A stretch of DNA of 64,000 nt, from the NCBI RefSeq assembly GCF_038003045.1, contig NZ_JBBOOK010000001.1, forward strand, positions 1,302,001 to 1,366,000, read 5' to 3'. The stretch is from Sporosarcina sp. FSL W7-1349. Lineage in GTDB: Bacteria; Bacillota; Bacilli; Bacillales_A; Planococcaceae. Under the pieces are notes generated by a model. The model was not told where the DNA came from. It did not search any database and saw nothing but the letters and a program-made list of their open reading frames with translations. Positions 1 to 7,697 of this stretch are shown here, one piece after another; the first letter of the stretch is position 1; the number at the start of each line of letters is the position of its first letter. A program made the translations under genes and the position numbers.

Positions 1-342
1 TTTGATGCCCCCTGCAAAGAAGGACAAGCCCAGCACGAGGAGCAAGTTTCCGAGGACGGAACCCGTCAACGACGCAAGCACGATGCCGACCAACCCGGCC
101 TTCAAGGTGAAAATGGAAATAATCAGTTCCACGGCGTTCCCAAACGTCGCGTTGAGCAACCCACCGATCCGCGGCCCGCTGACAATCGCTAAACTTTCCG
201 TCGCCCGACCGATATAGCCGGACAGCGCAATGATGGCAATGCAGCAAAGCACGAACATCGTGATTGCGGACCAATGCAGAAACGCACCGATGCCCACAAG
301 CGGCACCCCGACGAACGCCAATATCGCCATGATCCGATCCAT
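1..342 (-). CDS. Calcium/proton antiporter (CaCA family, Cax/ChaA-like), 3' part outside window
   Basis: Only the first 114 codons are present; the gene runs off the left edge. The protein begins with two or three hydrophobic segments, and residues 60-73 read GGLLNATFGNAVEL, the alpha-repeat signature of Cax-type cation/proton exchangers, followed by a hydrophobic GSVLGNLLLVLG stretch. By family it is a membrane antiporter exporting Ca2+ in exchange for protons. The start is set by an AAGGGG-type ribosome binding site just upstream of ATG at 342. The closest relative I can name is B. subtilis YfkE. No yybP-ykoY-like leader was noticed upstream. Confidence 0.85.
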   Translation of the reverse strand, partial: MDRIMAILAFVGVPLVGIGAFLHWSAITMFVLCCIAIIALSGYIGRATESLAIVSGPRIGGLLNATFGNAVELIISIFTLKAGLVGIVLASLTGSVLGNLLLVLGLSFFAGGIK

Positions 343-553
343 CTTCCGCACCCCTTCCCAAGCGAATTCCTTCCTATCATTCCCTTCCAAGAATCCGGGC
401 AAACCAACTGCAATTGATTCGGCCCCGCACGCTCTCACCGGGATGAATAAAAAACAGAAAATCGCATAGACTACTAGTCACAGAGCCGCGGCACGCTCTG
501 TCCTGCACAGGGGCACTTTCGGCAGAAGGTGGAAAAGAAAACTTTGCCCTCCG

Positions 554-575
554 GCCGGGAGAGACGATTCCCGGC
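554..575 (-). terminator. Hairpin downstream of the 45-aa membrane protein gene
   Basis: A seven-base inverted repeat (GCCGGGA/TCCCGGC) lies just past the stop codon of the small minus-strand gene. It is followed on the minus strand by a purine stretch and only a short T-rich run, so it is a weak terminator candidate. Confidence 0.35.
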
Positions 576-583
576 AGTGCCGC

Positions 584-721
584 TCATTCTGACCCGGACA
601 ACCGTTTCATCTCCAACTTCTCCAACCGCTCCTCCAGCTCCTTATTCCGCTTAATCCCCTCGAGCGCATACAGCATCGACAACAAAGCAAGTAGAAACGA
701 AGCGTACATAAACCATTCCAT
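584..721 (-). CDS. Small membrane protein with C-terminal coiled coil (unknown)
   Basis: This is a 45-residue protein of unknown function. Residues 3-17 are hydrophobic (one membrane segment). The rest is a charged helix rich in E, K and L (IKRNKELEERLEKLE), which looks like a short coiled coil. ATG at 721 was chosen over the longer reading because a strong GGAGGAGGG ribosome binding site precedes it. Small one-pass proteins like this are common in Bacillales and often unannotated. I do not recognise a named family. Confidence 0.6.
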   Translation of the reverse strand: MEWFMYASFLLALLSMLYALEGIKRNKELEERLEKLEMKRLSGSE

Positions 722-1017
722 GCCGCCCTCCTCCTTTCCTATCCTATCCGGTCCTTTACTCCCTATCATCCCCAAATGGCAGGTCGAATTAAACCTAGTC
801 TCCGAAACTAGAGTGCCTGCCCCTATTAAAAATAGATGGAATATCTTCGAATGGAAGGAACAACGCTGGGTCGTTACTGTTTTTCTGGATTACTTGCCGA
901 ATCAATTAGATGCAGTTACGACAGGGTTTATGACAGCAGACTGAACGATGTGTTAAAGCGATGGCGTTTGGGGTAGGTTCTTACTATGATCCTATATATG
1001 AAGAGGTGCAGATTGAC
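722..1017. other. Intergenic stretch with nested hairpin
   Basis: No convincing gene. Bases 778-783 (GGCAGG) can pair with 816-821 (CCTGCC), and inside this CTAGT at 795-799 pairs with ACTAG at 807-811, giving a nested stem. There is no T-run, so it is not a typical terminator. The region separates two divergent genes and probably holds their promoters. Confidence 0.35.
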
Positions 1018-1539
1018 ATGTCCCCATCCGACCATCGCAAAATCGGCCGCCTCGTCATCTTCGGCATCCCTTTGATCATCTTGCTCGGCCTCGCCATGCC
1101 TCCGATGGTCGTCTGGACGGCAGGTGAAGAGGTCGTGTTGAAAGCGAGCGCGCCGACACAGGAAGAAACCGAGTCATTCGTCTTATTGCAATACGCCATT
1201 GAGCACGTCCCGGAACCGTTGATCTCCGATAGTTTGAAGGCTGTCCTTGCGACCAAAGACACCACCTCGCCTATCAAGGTATTCGGCCAACTGGACAAGC
1301 AGGGAACGTATCACGTCCTGACCGGCTTAACCGACCGTAAACCGGAACACGGTCTTTACCTATCCGGCAAACTGTATACCGTCGAACGAGCCAACGCCTA
1401 CACCGTAGATTTTGGACTCTCCCGTTTCCACCTGTTGGAATCAACGGAAGATCCCCCGAACGGCCCGTGGACGGCCCGCGTGAACGTCAAATCCGGCTAC
1501 GGCGTTGTCAAAGAAATTTCCAACCGGATACCGGATTAG
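1018..1539 (+). CDS. Membrane-anchored protein of unknown function
   Basis: 173 residues. Residues about 11-33 (LVIFGIPLIILLGLAMPPMVVW) form a single membrane segment or uncleaved signal. The remaining ~140 residues are soluble and probably extracytoplasmic, with several GLYLSGKLYTVE / YTVDFG-like beta-rich stretches. ATG at 1018 is preceded by GAGGTG at a suitable distance; the longer in-frame reading from 961 has no ribosome binding site. No catalytic motif or named family recognised. Confidence 0.6.
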   Translation: MSPSDHRKIGRLVIFGIPLIILLGLAMPPMVVWTAGEEVVLKASAPTQEETESFVLLQYAIEHVPEPLISDSLKAVLATKDTTSPIKVFGQLDKQGTYHVLTGLTDRKPEHGLYLSGKLYTVERANAYTVDFGLSRFHLLESTEDPPNGPWTARVNVKSGYGVVKEISNRIPD

Positions 1540-1584
1540 CCCCTCTCCTCTTGGGCATCATACAAAGAAGGAGGTGGAAGGATC

Positions 1585-1740
1585 ATGGGTCAACGCATCC
1601 TTTGTGAAGTCAACAACTGCACGTATTGGGGCGCCGGCAACAAATGTCACGCGGACGTCATCTACGTCGTCAGCCAACACGGCAAACAAGCCGCCGACAG
1701 CGAAGAAACCGACTGCAAAACATTCAAACCGGAAGACTGA
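1585..1740 (+). CDS. DUF1540 domain protein
   Basis: A 51-residue protein with four cysteines arranged CEVNNC near the N-terminus, then a single C after GNK and a last C in the DC.TF end (ETDCKTF). That is the pattern of the small DUF1540 family found in spore formers. The spacing suggests a metal or disulfide site, but the function is unknown. A strong GGAGGTGG ribosome binding site lies a few bases before ATG. A terminator follows at 1756-1792. It starts 45 bases after the preceding gene and may be co-transcribed with it. Confidence 0.8.
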   Translation: MGQRILCEVNNCTYWGAGNKCHADVIYVVSQHGKQAADSEETDCKTFKPED

Positions 1741-1755
1741 TCGCCATCCACACCC

Positions 1756-1792
1756 GCCAAGAGCTGAACAAAAAGTTCAGCCTTGGCTTTTT
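1756..1792 (+). terminator. Rho-independent terminator after DUF1540 gene
   Basis: GCCAAGxxCTGAAC pairs with GTTCAGxxTTGGC and is followed by TTTTTGG, a clear intrinsic terminator. The first phased repeat array begins right after it. Confidence 0.85.
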
Positions 1793-1802
1793 GGTGTTGT
1801 GG

Positions 1803-1979
1803 TCGGATTGTTGGATGCTTTTCATCGTTTGTGGACTCGCACTGGTTCGTTGGAAACCTCTCTCGTCGTTGGACATTGCCTTCACTTCGTTGGACACCCG
1901 AACCGATTCGTTGGAATCCCCCACCCTCGTTGGAAACTTTCTGCCTTTCGTTGAACATCTCCTCTCCTTGGTTGGACAC
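1803..1979. repeat. Degenerate array of TCGTTGGA boxes, ~21-bp period
   Basis: TCGTTGGA or close variants start at 1847, 1866, 1887, 1908, 1927, 1948 (TCGTTGAA) and 1969 (TGGTTGGA), with weaker copies near 1807 and 1825. Steps are 19-22 bases, mostly 21, about two helical turns. The bases between boxes are not conserved. The non-21 steps break any reading frame, so the seven-residue repeats seen when it is translated on the minus strand are a by-product of the period. No gene or named repeat family recognised. Confidence 0.75.
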
Positions 1980-2110
1980 CACAAAATCCACGAAGAATCC
2001 GCTAGAGCGGCAAAAACTCTCCTTGACAACCGCTTTAAATATATAGATAATTACGACAGTTACACCAATTTTGAAACAAAGGGAGAATGATCACGAAAAG
2101 GGGGATTCGT

Positions 2111-2908
2111 ATGAATGCAGAAACGCAAACATCGTATGATTTGAAAGAAATGGTGAACGAGCTCAATCAGTATCTGAAGCTCAAGACGATTCCGATTGGG
2201 ATGAAAATGTATTCGTCTGCCGAAGAAATGGAAGCGGTTCCAAAGATTCGCCGGCCAGGACGCCGTCACTTGCTCGATCAGATTGTCGCTCAATCGGCGC
2301 GGCTTGGTTGGACGGTCGGCATCACGGCCAATGATCTGGCGATGAAGCAATGCGGCGCTATCGCAGGACTCCTGCCTCAGGACGAGGACTGGCTATCGGG
2401 GGAAGCTATGGATGGAGTCTGGTTCGGCACACGCGAAGATTCAGCCGCGCACCAAGAAAGTTTGGACGTCGTCAAATTTGGGAAATATAAAGCACTTGCC
2501 GTTTCGCCTCTCGAATCGGGGCGAATCGAGAATCCGGATATATGCCTGCTCTACGGGACACCGGGACAGATGATCCTTTTAATCAACGGCCTGCAATGGG
2601 TCGGATTCCAGAAGTTCGAATGGAGCGTTGCTGGGGAAAGTTCGTGCGCGGATTCATGGGGACGTGCCTTGTCGACCGGGACGCCAAGCCTATCCATCCC
2701 GTGCTACGCGGAACGCCGGTATGGCGGCGTGCTGGATGATGAACTGCTTATGGCCATCCCGCCTGCCGACTTGGCGAAAGGGATCGAAGGCTTGAAAAAA
2801 TTGGCTAAAAACGGTCTTCGCTACCCGATCCCGCAATACGGAATCCAGTCCGATCCGACCGAAAGCCTCGAGCCGATTTACCCGGACTGGGTGCGGCCGA
2901 CGATTTGA
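2111..2908 (+). CDS. DUF169 family protein
   Basis: 265 residues, resembling the DUF169 (COG2043) family of uncharacterised soluble proteins in bacteria and archaea. Recognisable elements are the N-terminal YLKLKTIPIGMKMY, the central NDLAMKQCGAIAGLL with its conserved cysteine, and the C-terminal SIPCYAERRYGG segment. I chose ATG at 2111 over 2087 because AAAGGGGG stands at the right distance before it, while the upstream ATG is too close to its GGGAGA. No membrane segments. Activity is unknown; the conserved cysteines may bind a ligand or metal (inference). Confidence 0.75.
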   Translation: MNAETQTSYDLKEMVNELNQYLKLKTIPIGMKMYSSAEEMEAVPKIRRPGRRHLLDQIVAQSARLGWTVGITANDLAMKQCGAIAGLLPQDEDWLSGEAMDGVWFGTREDSAAHQESLDVVKFGKYKALAVSPLESGRIENPDICLLYGTPGQMILLINGLQWVGFQKFEWSVAGESSCADSWGRALSTGTPSLSIPCYAERRYGGVLDDELLMAIPPADLAKGIEGLKKLAKNGLRYPIPQYGIQSDPTESLEPIYPDWVRPTI

Positions 2909-2920
2909 TTTCACCTATTC

Positions 2921-2951
2921 AAAAGGTGTCGGGAAATTCCCGGCACCTTTT
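2921..2951. terminator. Bidirectional terminator between convergent genes
   Basis: AAAGGTGTCGGG pairs with CCCGGCACCTTT (one G-T pair), with a T-run on one side and an A-run on the other. It lies between the DUF169 and yitT-like stop codons and serves both strands. Confidence 0.85.
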
Positions 2952-2952
2952 C

Positions 2953-3810
2953 TCATTCCACCACTTCGCCCTCTTTCCGGAAGAAGCCGAAAATCCCAAC
3001 CGTTTGCACGATGTTCGTGAACGCTTTCGGGTCTACTTCCGTGATGATCTTCTCCAAATCATATAATTCATAGCGCGTGATGACGACGTACAACATATGC
3101 TTATCCTCTTTCGAATAGGCCCCTTTGGCAGGCAAGATCGTAATCCCGCGAACCATGGTCCGATGGATCGCCTGTTGCAATTCGTCCGCCTCGTTCGTTA
3201 CAATCATAGCGGTCAACTTCTCATGGCGCGTATGAATTGCATCTATGACAGCGGTCGTTACATATAAGGTCAGCATCGTATAGAGTGCATTTTCCGGTTC
3301 ATACAAAATCCCCGCCAAAACAATGATGACGCCGTTCAGAATGAGAAAATACGTACCGATCGGCTTGCCTTTCTTGCGGGACAGCAGCATCGCGATGATA
3401 TCCAAGCCTCCTGTCGATGCCCCAAGTTTCAGCGTGTAGCCAACACCGATTCCCATCAGGACTCCGCCAGCGACCGCATTCAAGATGATGTCATCCGACA
3501 CCGACAACACAGGCAGCAATTCAAGGAATAACGTCATGAACGCGACCGAGACGATGCTGTAAATCGTGAATCCCTTCCCGACTTTAAACCAGCCGAGCAG
3601 GACCACCGGAATGTTCAAAAGCAGTAATAAAACCCCTGTGCTTAACGCGACGCTGAAATAATCATAGAGCACACTCGACACCAATTGAGCGACACCGGAA
3701 AATCCGCTGGCATAGACATTGGCATTGATTAGGAAAAAATTCAATGAGAGCGCAACGAGCAATGAGCCGAGGATGACGGCGATAATGCGCTTAACTTCGA
3801 TAAAAAACAT
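2953..3810 (-). CDS. YitT family membrane protein (DUF161/DUF2179)
   Basis: 285 residues. Five or six hydrophobic segments cover roughly residues 5-190, including the glycine-rich GGVLMGIGVGYTLKLGASTGGLDIIA stretch typical of YitT/YpjC-like proteins. A cytoplasmic C-terminal domain of about 90 residues (DUF2179: KLTAMIVTNEADELQQAIH.., ending GIFGFFRKEG) follows. Function in the family is unknown. ATG at 3810 is used because GGGGAGGGG precedes it; the longer reading lacks a binding site. It is a single-gene unit ending at the shared terminator. Confidence 0.85.
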   Translation of the reverse strand: MFFIEVKRIIAVILGSLLVALSLNFFLINANVYASGFSGVAQLVSSVLYDYFSVALSTGVLLLLLNIPVVLLGWFKVGKGFTIYSIVSVAFMTLFLELLPVLSVSDDIILNAVAGGVLMGIGVGYTLKLGASTGGLDIIAMLLSRKKGKPIGTYFLILNGVIIVLAGILYEPENALYTMLTLYVTTAVIDAIHTRHEKLTAMIVTNEADELQQAIHRTMVRGITILPAKGAYSKEDKHMLYVVITRYELYDLEKIITEVDPKAFTNIVQTVGIFGFFRKEGEVVE

Positions 3811-4147
3811 GGCGGGCCCCTCCCCTAGACAAAAAAATGATGCGATGCCTTGGCACATACCATCATACTACAGTTCTCGGAAACCTTGCACCCTGATCCC
3901 CAATGTCCAAAGAACCTGAATTCTTGGAAAGGGAGCGCCGCTTGGATGGGTTTCAGTGCAAGTGATGTATAACTTCTCGGATTCATTCACACAGTACAAA
4001 AACAATTGTCAATATAGCATGTGGAGAAACACGGAACAGCCATTTGAATTTCCGCATGGACTAGTCCGATTTCACGTTGCGGAGGGACCCGGGGACATAC
4101 GTTGAACTCGACTCGCGATGGGTTGCGACAAACATTACAAAGAATAC
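3811..4147. other. Intergenic region without recognisable gene
   Basis: About 340 bases between yitT-like and DUF378-like genes, both on the minus strand. A minus-strand TTGACA (4012-4007) is present but without a good -10 at the right distance. No repeat array or convincing structure seen. Confidence 0.4.
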
Positions 4148-4192
4148 AAAAATACCCCTTTCGCGCCCAACCATCGAAAGGAGGTATTTTTT
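4148..4192 (-). terminator. Terminator of DUF378 gene
   Basis: AAATACCxCCTTTCG pairs with CGAAAGGxGGTATTT across an 11-base loop and is flanked by T-runs on the minus strand, directly after the stop codon. Confidence 0.85.
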
Positions 4193-4193
4193 C

Positions 4194-4514
4194 TTAGTCT
4201 TCCTGATCCACGTCTGAATTCCGTCTGCGTGTCAGATCATGTTCTTCCCCGAACTCAGTATGGAGGTTCGGATTCGTAAACCGTGGCTCCCGCCGCACTT
4301 CCGTCCGATCTTGGCGGCTTTCCTCCGGCTTGAACAACAGTCCCAAGCAAATAAGTCCGCTCAAGCCGACGAGCCCATACACGACACGTGACCAAAACGC
4401 GCCCTGCCCGCCGAATAACGTAGCGACCAGGTCAAATTGAAATAAGCTGATCAATCCCCAGTTCAGCGCCCCGATAATGACTAATGCCAATGCAATCCGT
4501 TGCAATGTCCCCAT
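4194..4514 (-). CDS. DUF378 domain membrane protein
   Basis: 106 residues. The first ~65 match the DUF378 (YuzA-like) pattern: MGTLQRIALALVIIGALNWGLISLFQFDLVATLFGG, then a second hydrophobic helix GLVGLSGLICLGLLF. A charged hydrophilic tail (EEHDLTRRRNSDVDQED) follows that the short family members lack. ATG at 4514 follows AAAGGAGG. Two-helix membrane protein of unknown role. Confidence 0.8.
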   Translation of the reverse strand: MGTLQRIALALVIIGALNWGLISLFQFDLVATLFGGQGAFWSRVVYGLVGLSGLICLGLLFKPEESRQDRTEVRREPRFTNPNLHTEFGEEHDLTRRRNSDVDQED

Positions 4515-4741
4515 AATATGCCTCCTTTCCCTATATGGGTTATCATTTGCCATCTGGGAATTTTCATACATAGAAAAGGACAGTACGCCTGAAAAGAGGA
4601 GAAATTTGCGGCAGTACCGTCATTTTGCAAAGAGCAGATTGGGATTAAATACTTATTATTCATACTTTTCCGCATTAAGTCTATACGCCTATCAATAGTT
4701 GGTCTATAATGGAAATCATATATAACAAATGGGGTGATGGG

Positions 4742-6430
4742 ATGCGATTGACTGTGGGTCGGAAGTTATGGGGAGGATTTCTGACGGTGCTCCTTTTTTT
4801 GGTCATTGTTGGATTGGCGGGATACGGATCGCTGTCTCAAATGAATGAACAGTATCGATTTTTGATCGATGACCGGATTCAGAAGGTTTTATTGCTGGAG
4901 GAAATGGGGGCCCTTCAAAGTAATATGACTGGAGAAATCCGCGGTTTTTTATTATTGAAAGATGGTGTGCATCTGATGAGCCGGATGGAGTTGAGCGACC
5001 GTTTCGAGCAGATTCATCAACAACTGACGGAGATGACGGCAAGTACCGAGAACAAAGCTATCTTGGAGGAAATCCGCGAGGCCAATCAAAGCTATACGGG
5101 CATTTTGGATATGGTGCTCGTCGATGCCAGTAACGGCAAATTTGAAAGCGCTTTAGCGAATATGCCAAACGCCTCCGGGTATGAGCGGCAGATTGCAGAT
5201 CAGATAGCACAACTCATTGAAATTGAGAAAGCGGAAATGGTCAAAACAGAGAGCGCGCTGGAAGCCCAATCGGCCCAGACACGCACCCTCATCATGGCAC
5301 TGATCGGTGCCGCGATTTTGACGAGTGTCCTAGTAGCGTACTTCATCGGCCGCAGCATCGCACGTCCGGTCAGTCAGATGACCGCCGCCATCACGGAAAT
5401 CGCCCGGGGCAATCTGGCGACGGAGCCGGTAAAGATCCGGAATCGCGACGAAATTGGAGATATGGCGAAAGCGTATAACGCCATGACGGAGGACTTGCGG
5501 AACATCATCATGCGCGCCCGGGATACATCCGTCCAAGTGGCGGTCCAAGCAGAAGAACTTTCCGCCAGTTCCGAAGAGAGCCTAGCCGCTTCAGAAATGG
5601 TCGCGGACATTTCGGAGCGCAATCTGACCGGAAGCGACGAACAAGTTACGATTGTCGGCGCCACGACATCCGCGATGGAAGAAATGGTCGCAGGAATCGA
5701 CCGAATCACCGGGGAAAATGAAGCGATGCTCCGCTCCTCCGAAGAAGTGTCGCGCCTTGTCGCACAAGGCGCAGACTATATGGATAATGTCACGGAGCAA
5801 ATGAACCGCATTCATGCGGCGAGCGACCAGACCGCGGATTGGATGAAGGAGATGGCGGAGCATTCGAAAAGCATCCGCAACGTCACTGGCCTCATCACCG
5901 CCATTGCTGAGCAGACGAATCTGCTCGCCTTGAACGCGGCCATCGAAGCAGCACGGGCGGGCGAACACGGGAAAGGGTTCGCAGTTGTTGCAGAAGAAGT
6001 GCGCCATCTCGCCGAACAATCCCGCACTTCTGCCGCCGAAATCGGCCAGACGGTGGATACGATGATTGCGGATGTCGCCCGCATTGTCGAAAGCACCGAC
6101 GAAAGCAATGAACGGGTGCAGGAAGGGCTTGCCGTGACGAAGCAGACGAACGAAGTGTTCGACCAAATCGAACATGCCGAACGGGATGTCGCTGAAAAAA
6201 TCACCACTGTCACCGCCGCCATCGAACAAATTCGACAGATGACCAGCCACGTCGTAAAAGGAGCCGCGAAAGTGCAAGATCTCGCCCAGCGTGCCTCTAC
6301 CGAAGCCCAATCGACGAGCGCCGCGACTGAACAACAACTGGCCGCCAACGAGGAAATCTCCTCCAACGCCCAAATCCTCGCCGAACTCGCCGAGAAACTG
6401 CAATTGGATATGGAGCATTTTACGGTCTGA
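4742..6430 (+). CDS. Methyl-accepting chemotaxis protein
   Basis: 562 residues. TM1 is at about 10-29, an extracellular four-helix-bundle-like sensor at 30-182, TM2 at 183-203, HAMP at 204-256, and a long coiled-coil signalling domain follows. The highly conserved hairpin tip is at about 385-425 ([30 protein letters not shown]), where CheA/CheW bind. By family it senses an external ligand and controls CheA activity for flagellar motility; the ligand cannot be read from sequence. ATG at 4742 is preceded by GGGGTGA and is preferred to the ATG at 4709. It stands alone with no other chemotaxis genes nearby and is followed directly by a phased repeat array. Confidence 0.95.
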   Translation: MRLTVGRKLWGGFLTVLLFLVIVGLAGYGSLSQMNEQYRFLIDDRIQKVLLLEEMGALQSNMTGEIRGFLLLKDGVHLMSRMELSDRFEQIHQQLTEMTASTENKAILEEIREANQSYTGILDMVLVDASNGKFESALANMPNASGYERQIADQIAQLIEIEKAEMVKTESALEAQSAQTRTLIMALIGAAILTSVLVAYFIGRSIARPVSQMTAAITEIARGNLATEPVKIRNRDEIGDMAKAYNAMTEDLRNIIMRARDTSVQVAVQAEELSASSEESLAASEMVADISERNLTGSDEQVTIVGATTSAMEEMVAGIDRITGENEAMLRSSEEVSRLVAQGADYMDNVTEQMNRIHAASDQTADWMKEMAEHSKSIRNVTGLITAIAEQTNLLALNAAIEAARAGEHGKGFAVVAEEVRHLAEQSRTSAAEIGQTVDTMIADVARIVESTDESNERVQEGLAVTKQTNEVFDQIEHAERDVAEKITTVTAAIEQIRQMTSHVVKGAAKVQDLAQRASTEAQSTSAATEQQLAANEEISSNAQILAELAEKLQLDMEHFTV

Positions 6431-6455
6431 CGGGATGGGGGTTTATTACTTTGAA

Positions 6456-6815
6456 TACTACGTTGGGGAGTCGCCGCGAAACGTTTTGGATTTTGACAAG
6501 AACGTTATAAGGTTTGGCAGTACGTTTGGGAGTTTATAAATAACGTTTTGAACTACGCCAAAAACATTGGGAGGTTTGGCCGATACGTTGAGAAGTCGAC
6601 AATATATTGCAGAGTCCCTGCTAAACGTTTTGGGCCTTATCGAAAACGTTAAGAGGTTCGACAAAAATGTTGTACCTTCCTTTATAAGATTGTGAAGTAC
6701 TGATGTTACGTTGAGAGTTCAGCAATATATTGTGGAGGCCATATAATCGTTGTGAACTTCGACAACTACGTTATAAACTGCACCAAATACTTTGTGAGGT
6801 TTAGCAAAAACGATA
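6456..6815. repeat. Long degenerate array of ACGTT boxes, strict ~21-bp period
   Basis: ACGTT or a one-base variant begins at 6460, 6481, 6502, 6522, 6543, 6564, 6585, 6604, 6625, 6646, 6667, 6687, 6708, 6727, 6747, 6768, 6788 and 6810: eighteen units with steps of 19-22, mostly 21. Between boxes a weaker pattern resembling GAGGTT then CAA recurs. Stops and frame changes rule out coding. It fills the gap between the convergent MCP gene and the ycsI terminator. Not a CRISPR: unit and spacer are both too short and the spacers are themselves semi-conserved. Confidence 0.85.
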
Positions 6816-6831
6816 AAACCGCAATTCAAAC

Positions 6832-6872
6832 AAAAAACCCGCCCCGCCTATTCAACTAGGAGGGACGGGTTT
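6832..6872 (-). terminator. Terminator of the ycsI-ycsG-pxpA transcript
   Basis: AAACCCGTCC and GGCGGGTTT form the stem on the minus strand, followed by TTTTTTG. It lies five bases after the ycsI stop. Confidence 0.85.
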
Positions 6873-6877
6873 CAATT

Positions 6878-7669
6878 TTACAACACGGCGAGTGATTCGT
6901 CGCGGACGTCGCTAATGAACATATGACCAGGAGCGTGCGTGATCATGATGGACGGTTTACTTTCCATGGCGACCGCTTGGGGTGTGGCGCCGCATGCCCA
7001 GAATACCGGGACTTCCCCTTCTTTGATTGGCACGGCATCTCCGAAATCCGGTTTTGTGATGTCCGTTATCCCAATCTGGCTTGGATCGCCGATGTGGAGC
7101 GGAGCCCCGTGGACCGACGGAAACCGAGTCGTGATCTGGACGGCACGGATGGCGTCTTCCGGTGACATCGGCCGCATGCTGACGACGGTCGGCCCTTCAA
7201 ACACGCCTGCTTTTTCACTTGGGATGTTCGTCTTATACATCGGCACATTGCAATTTTCCTCGATGTGGCGGACCGGGATGCCCGCTTCCAGCAATGGCGT
7301 TTCAAATGTGAAGCTGCACCCAATCAGGAAACCGACCATATCGTCTTCCCAATATTCGGTGATGTCCGTCACTTCCTCCGTAAATACCCCATCTTTGTAA
7401 ATCCGGTATTTCGGAATGTCCGTCAGCAAGCTCGCCCCGTCCGCAATCTTGCTCGGACGGAAAGAGCCCGGCTCCGTCACGTCCAATAGAGGGCAGGACT
7501 TTGGATTCCGCTGACAGAACAACAGGAAGTCAAACGCATGCTCTTTTTTCAAAATGGCGAGGTTCGCCTGGGTGTAGCCTTTCGACATACCTGCAGTCGG
7601 ACTCGTGATCACTTGTTTACGAATTAGCTCCCGCACTTCGCTCGGAGCCATATTTTCATATGTTCCCAT
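6878..7669 (-). CDS. ycsI: Putative hydro-lyase, DUF1445 family (YcsI-like)
   Basis: 263 residues, close in sequence style and length to B. subtilis YcsI and the DUF1445 family, some members of which are D-glutamate cyclases that form 5-oxo-D-proline. Conserved elements include YTQANLAILKKEHAFDFLLFCQRNPKSCPL, FLIGCSFTFE and the C-terminal ITHAPGHMFISD. A role in supplying or handling 5-oxoproline next to pxpA fits the neighbourhood (inference). ATG at 7669 is the second of two adjacent ATGs and has the better spacing to AAGGAG. It is the last gene of the minus-strand arm, 28 bases after ycsG. Confidence 0.88.
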   Translation of the reverse strand: MGTYENMAPSEVRELIRKQVITSPTAGMSKGYTQANLAILKKEHAFDFLLFCQRNPKSCPLLDVTEPGSFRPSKIADGASLLTDIPKYRIYKDGVFTEEVTDITEYWEDDMVGFLIGCSFTFETPLLEAGIPVRHIEENCNVPMYKTNIPSEKAGVFEGPTVVSMRPMSPEDAIRAVQITTRFPSVHGAPLHIGDPSQIGITDITKPDFGDAVPIKEGEVPVFWACGATPQAVAMESKPSIMITHAPGHMFISDVRDESLAVL

Positions 7670-7697
7670 CATATCACTCCTTCTGTTCATCTATTCT

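Noticed and set aside
720..944. Plus-strand open frame of 74 residues with a protein-like C-terminal half (WNIFEWKEQRW..)
   Set aside because: No binding site, start overlaps the opposite small gene's ribosome binding site, and a nested hairpin lies inside. Could be a gene remnant, but unsupported.
1662..2029. Minus-strand open frames of 101-109 residues across the first phased array
   Set aside because: The apparent seven-residue repeats (SNE..) come from the 21-base period. There is no ribosome binding site, and steps of 19-20 shift the frame between the overlapping readings.
5591..6418. Minus-strand open frame of 275 residues
   Set aside because: Antisense shadow of the chemotaxis receptor signalling domain; rich in Arg/Phe/His/Gly as expected from reversed codons.
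6456..6815. CRISPR array
   Set aside because: Period is 21 bases with a five-base box; there is no 25-40 base conserved repeat, no unique spacers and no cas gene nearby.
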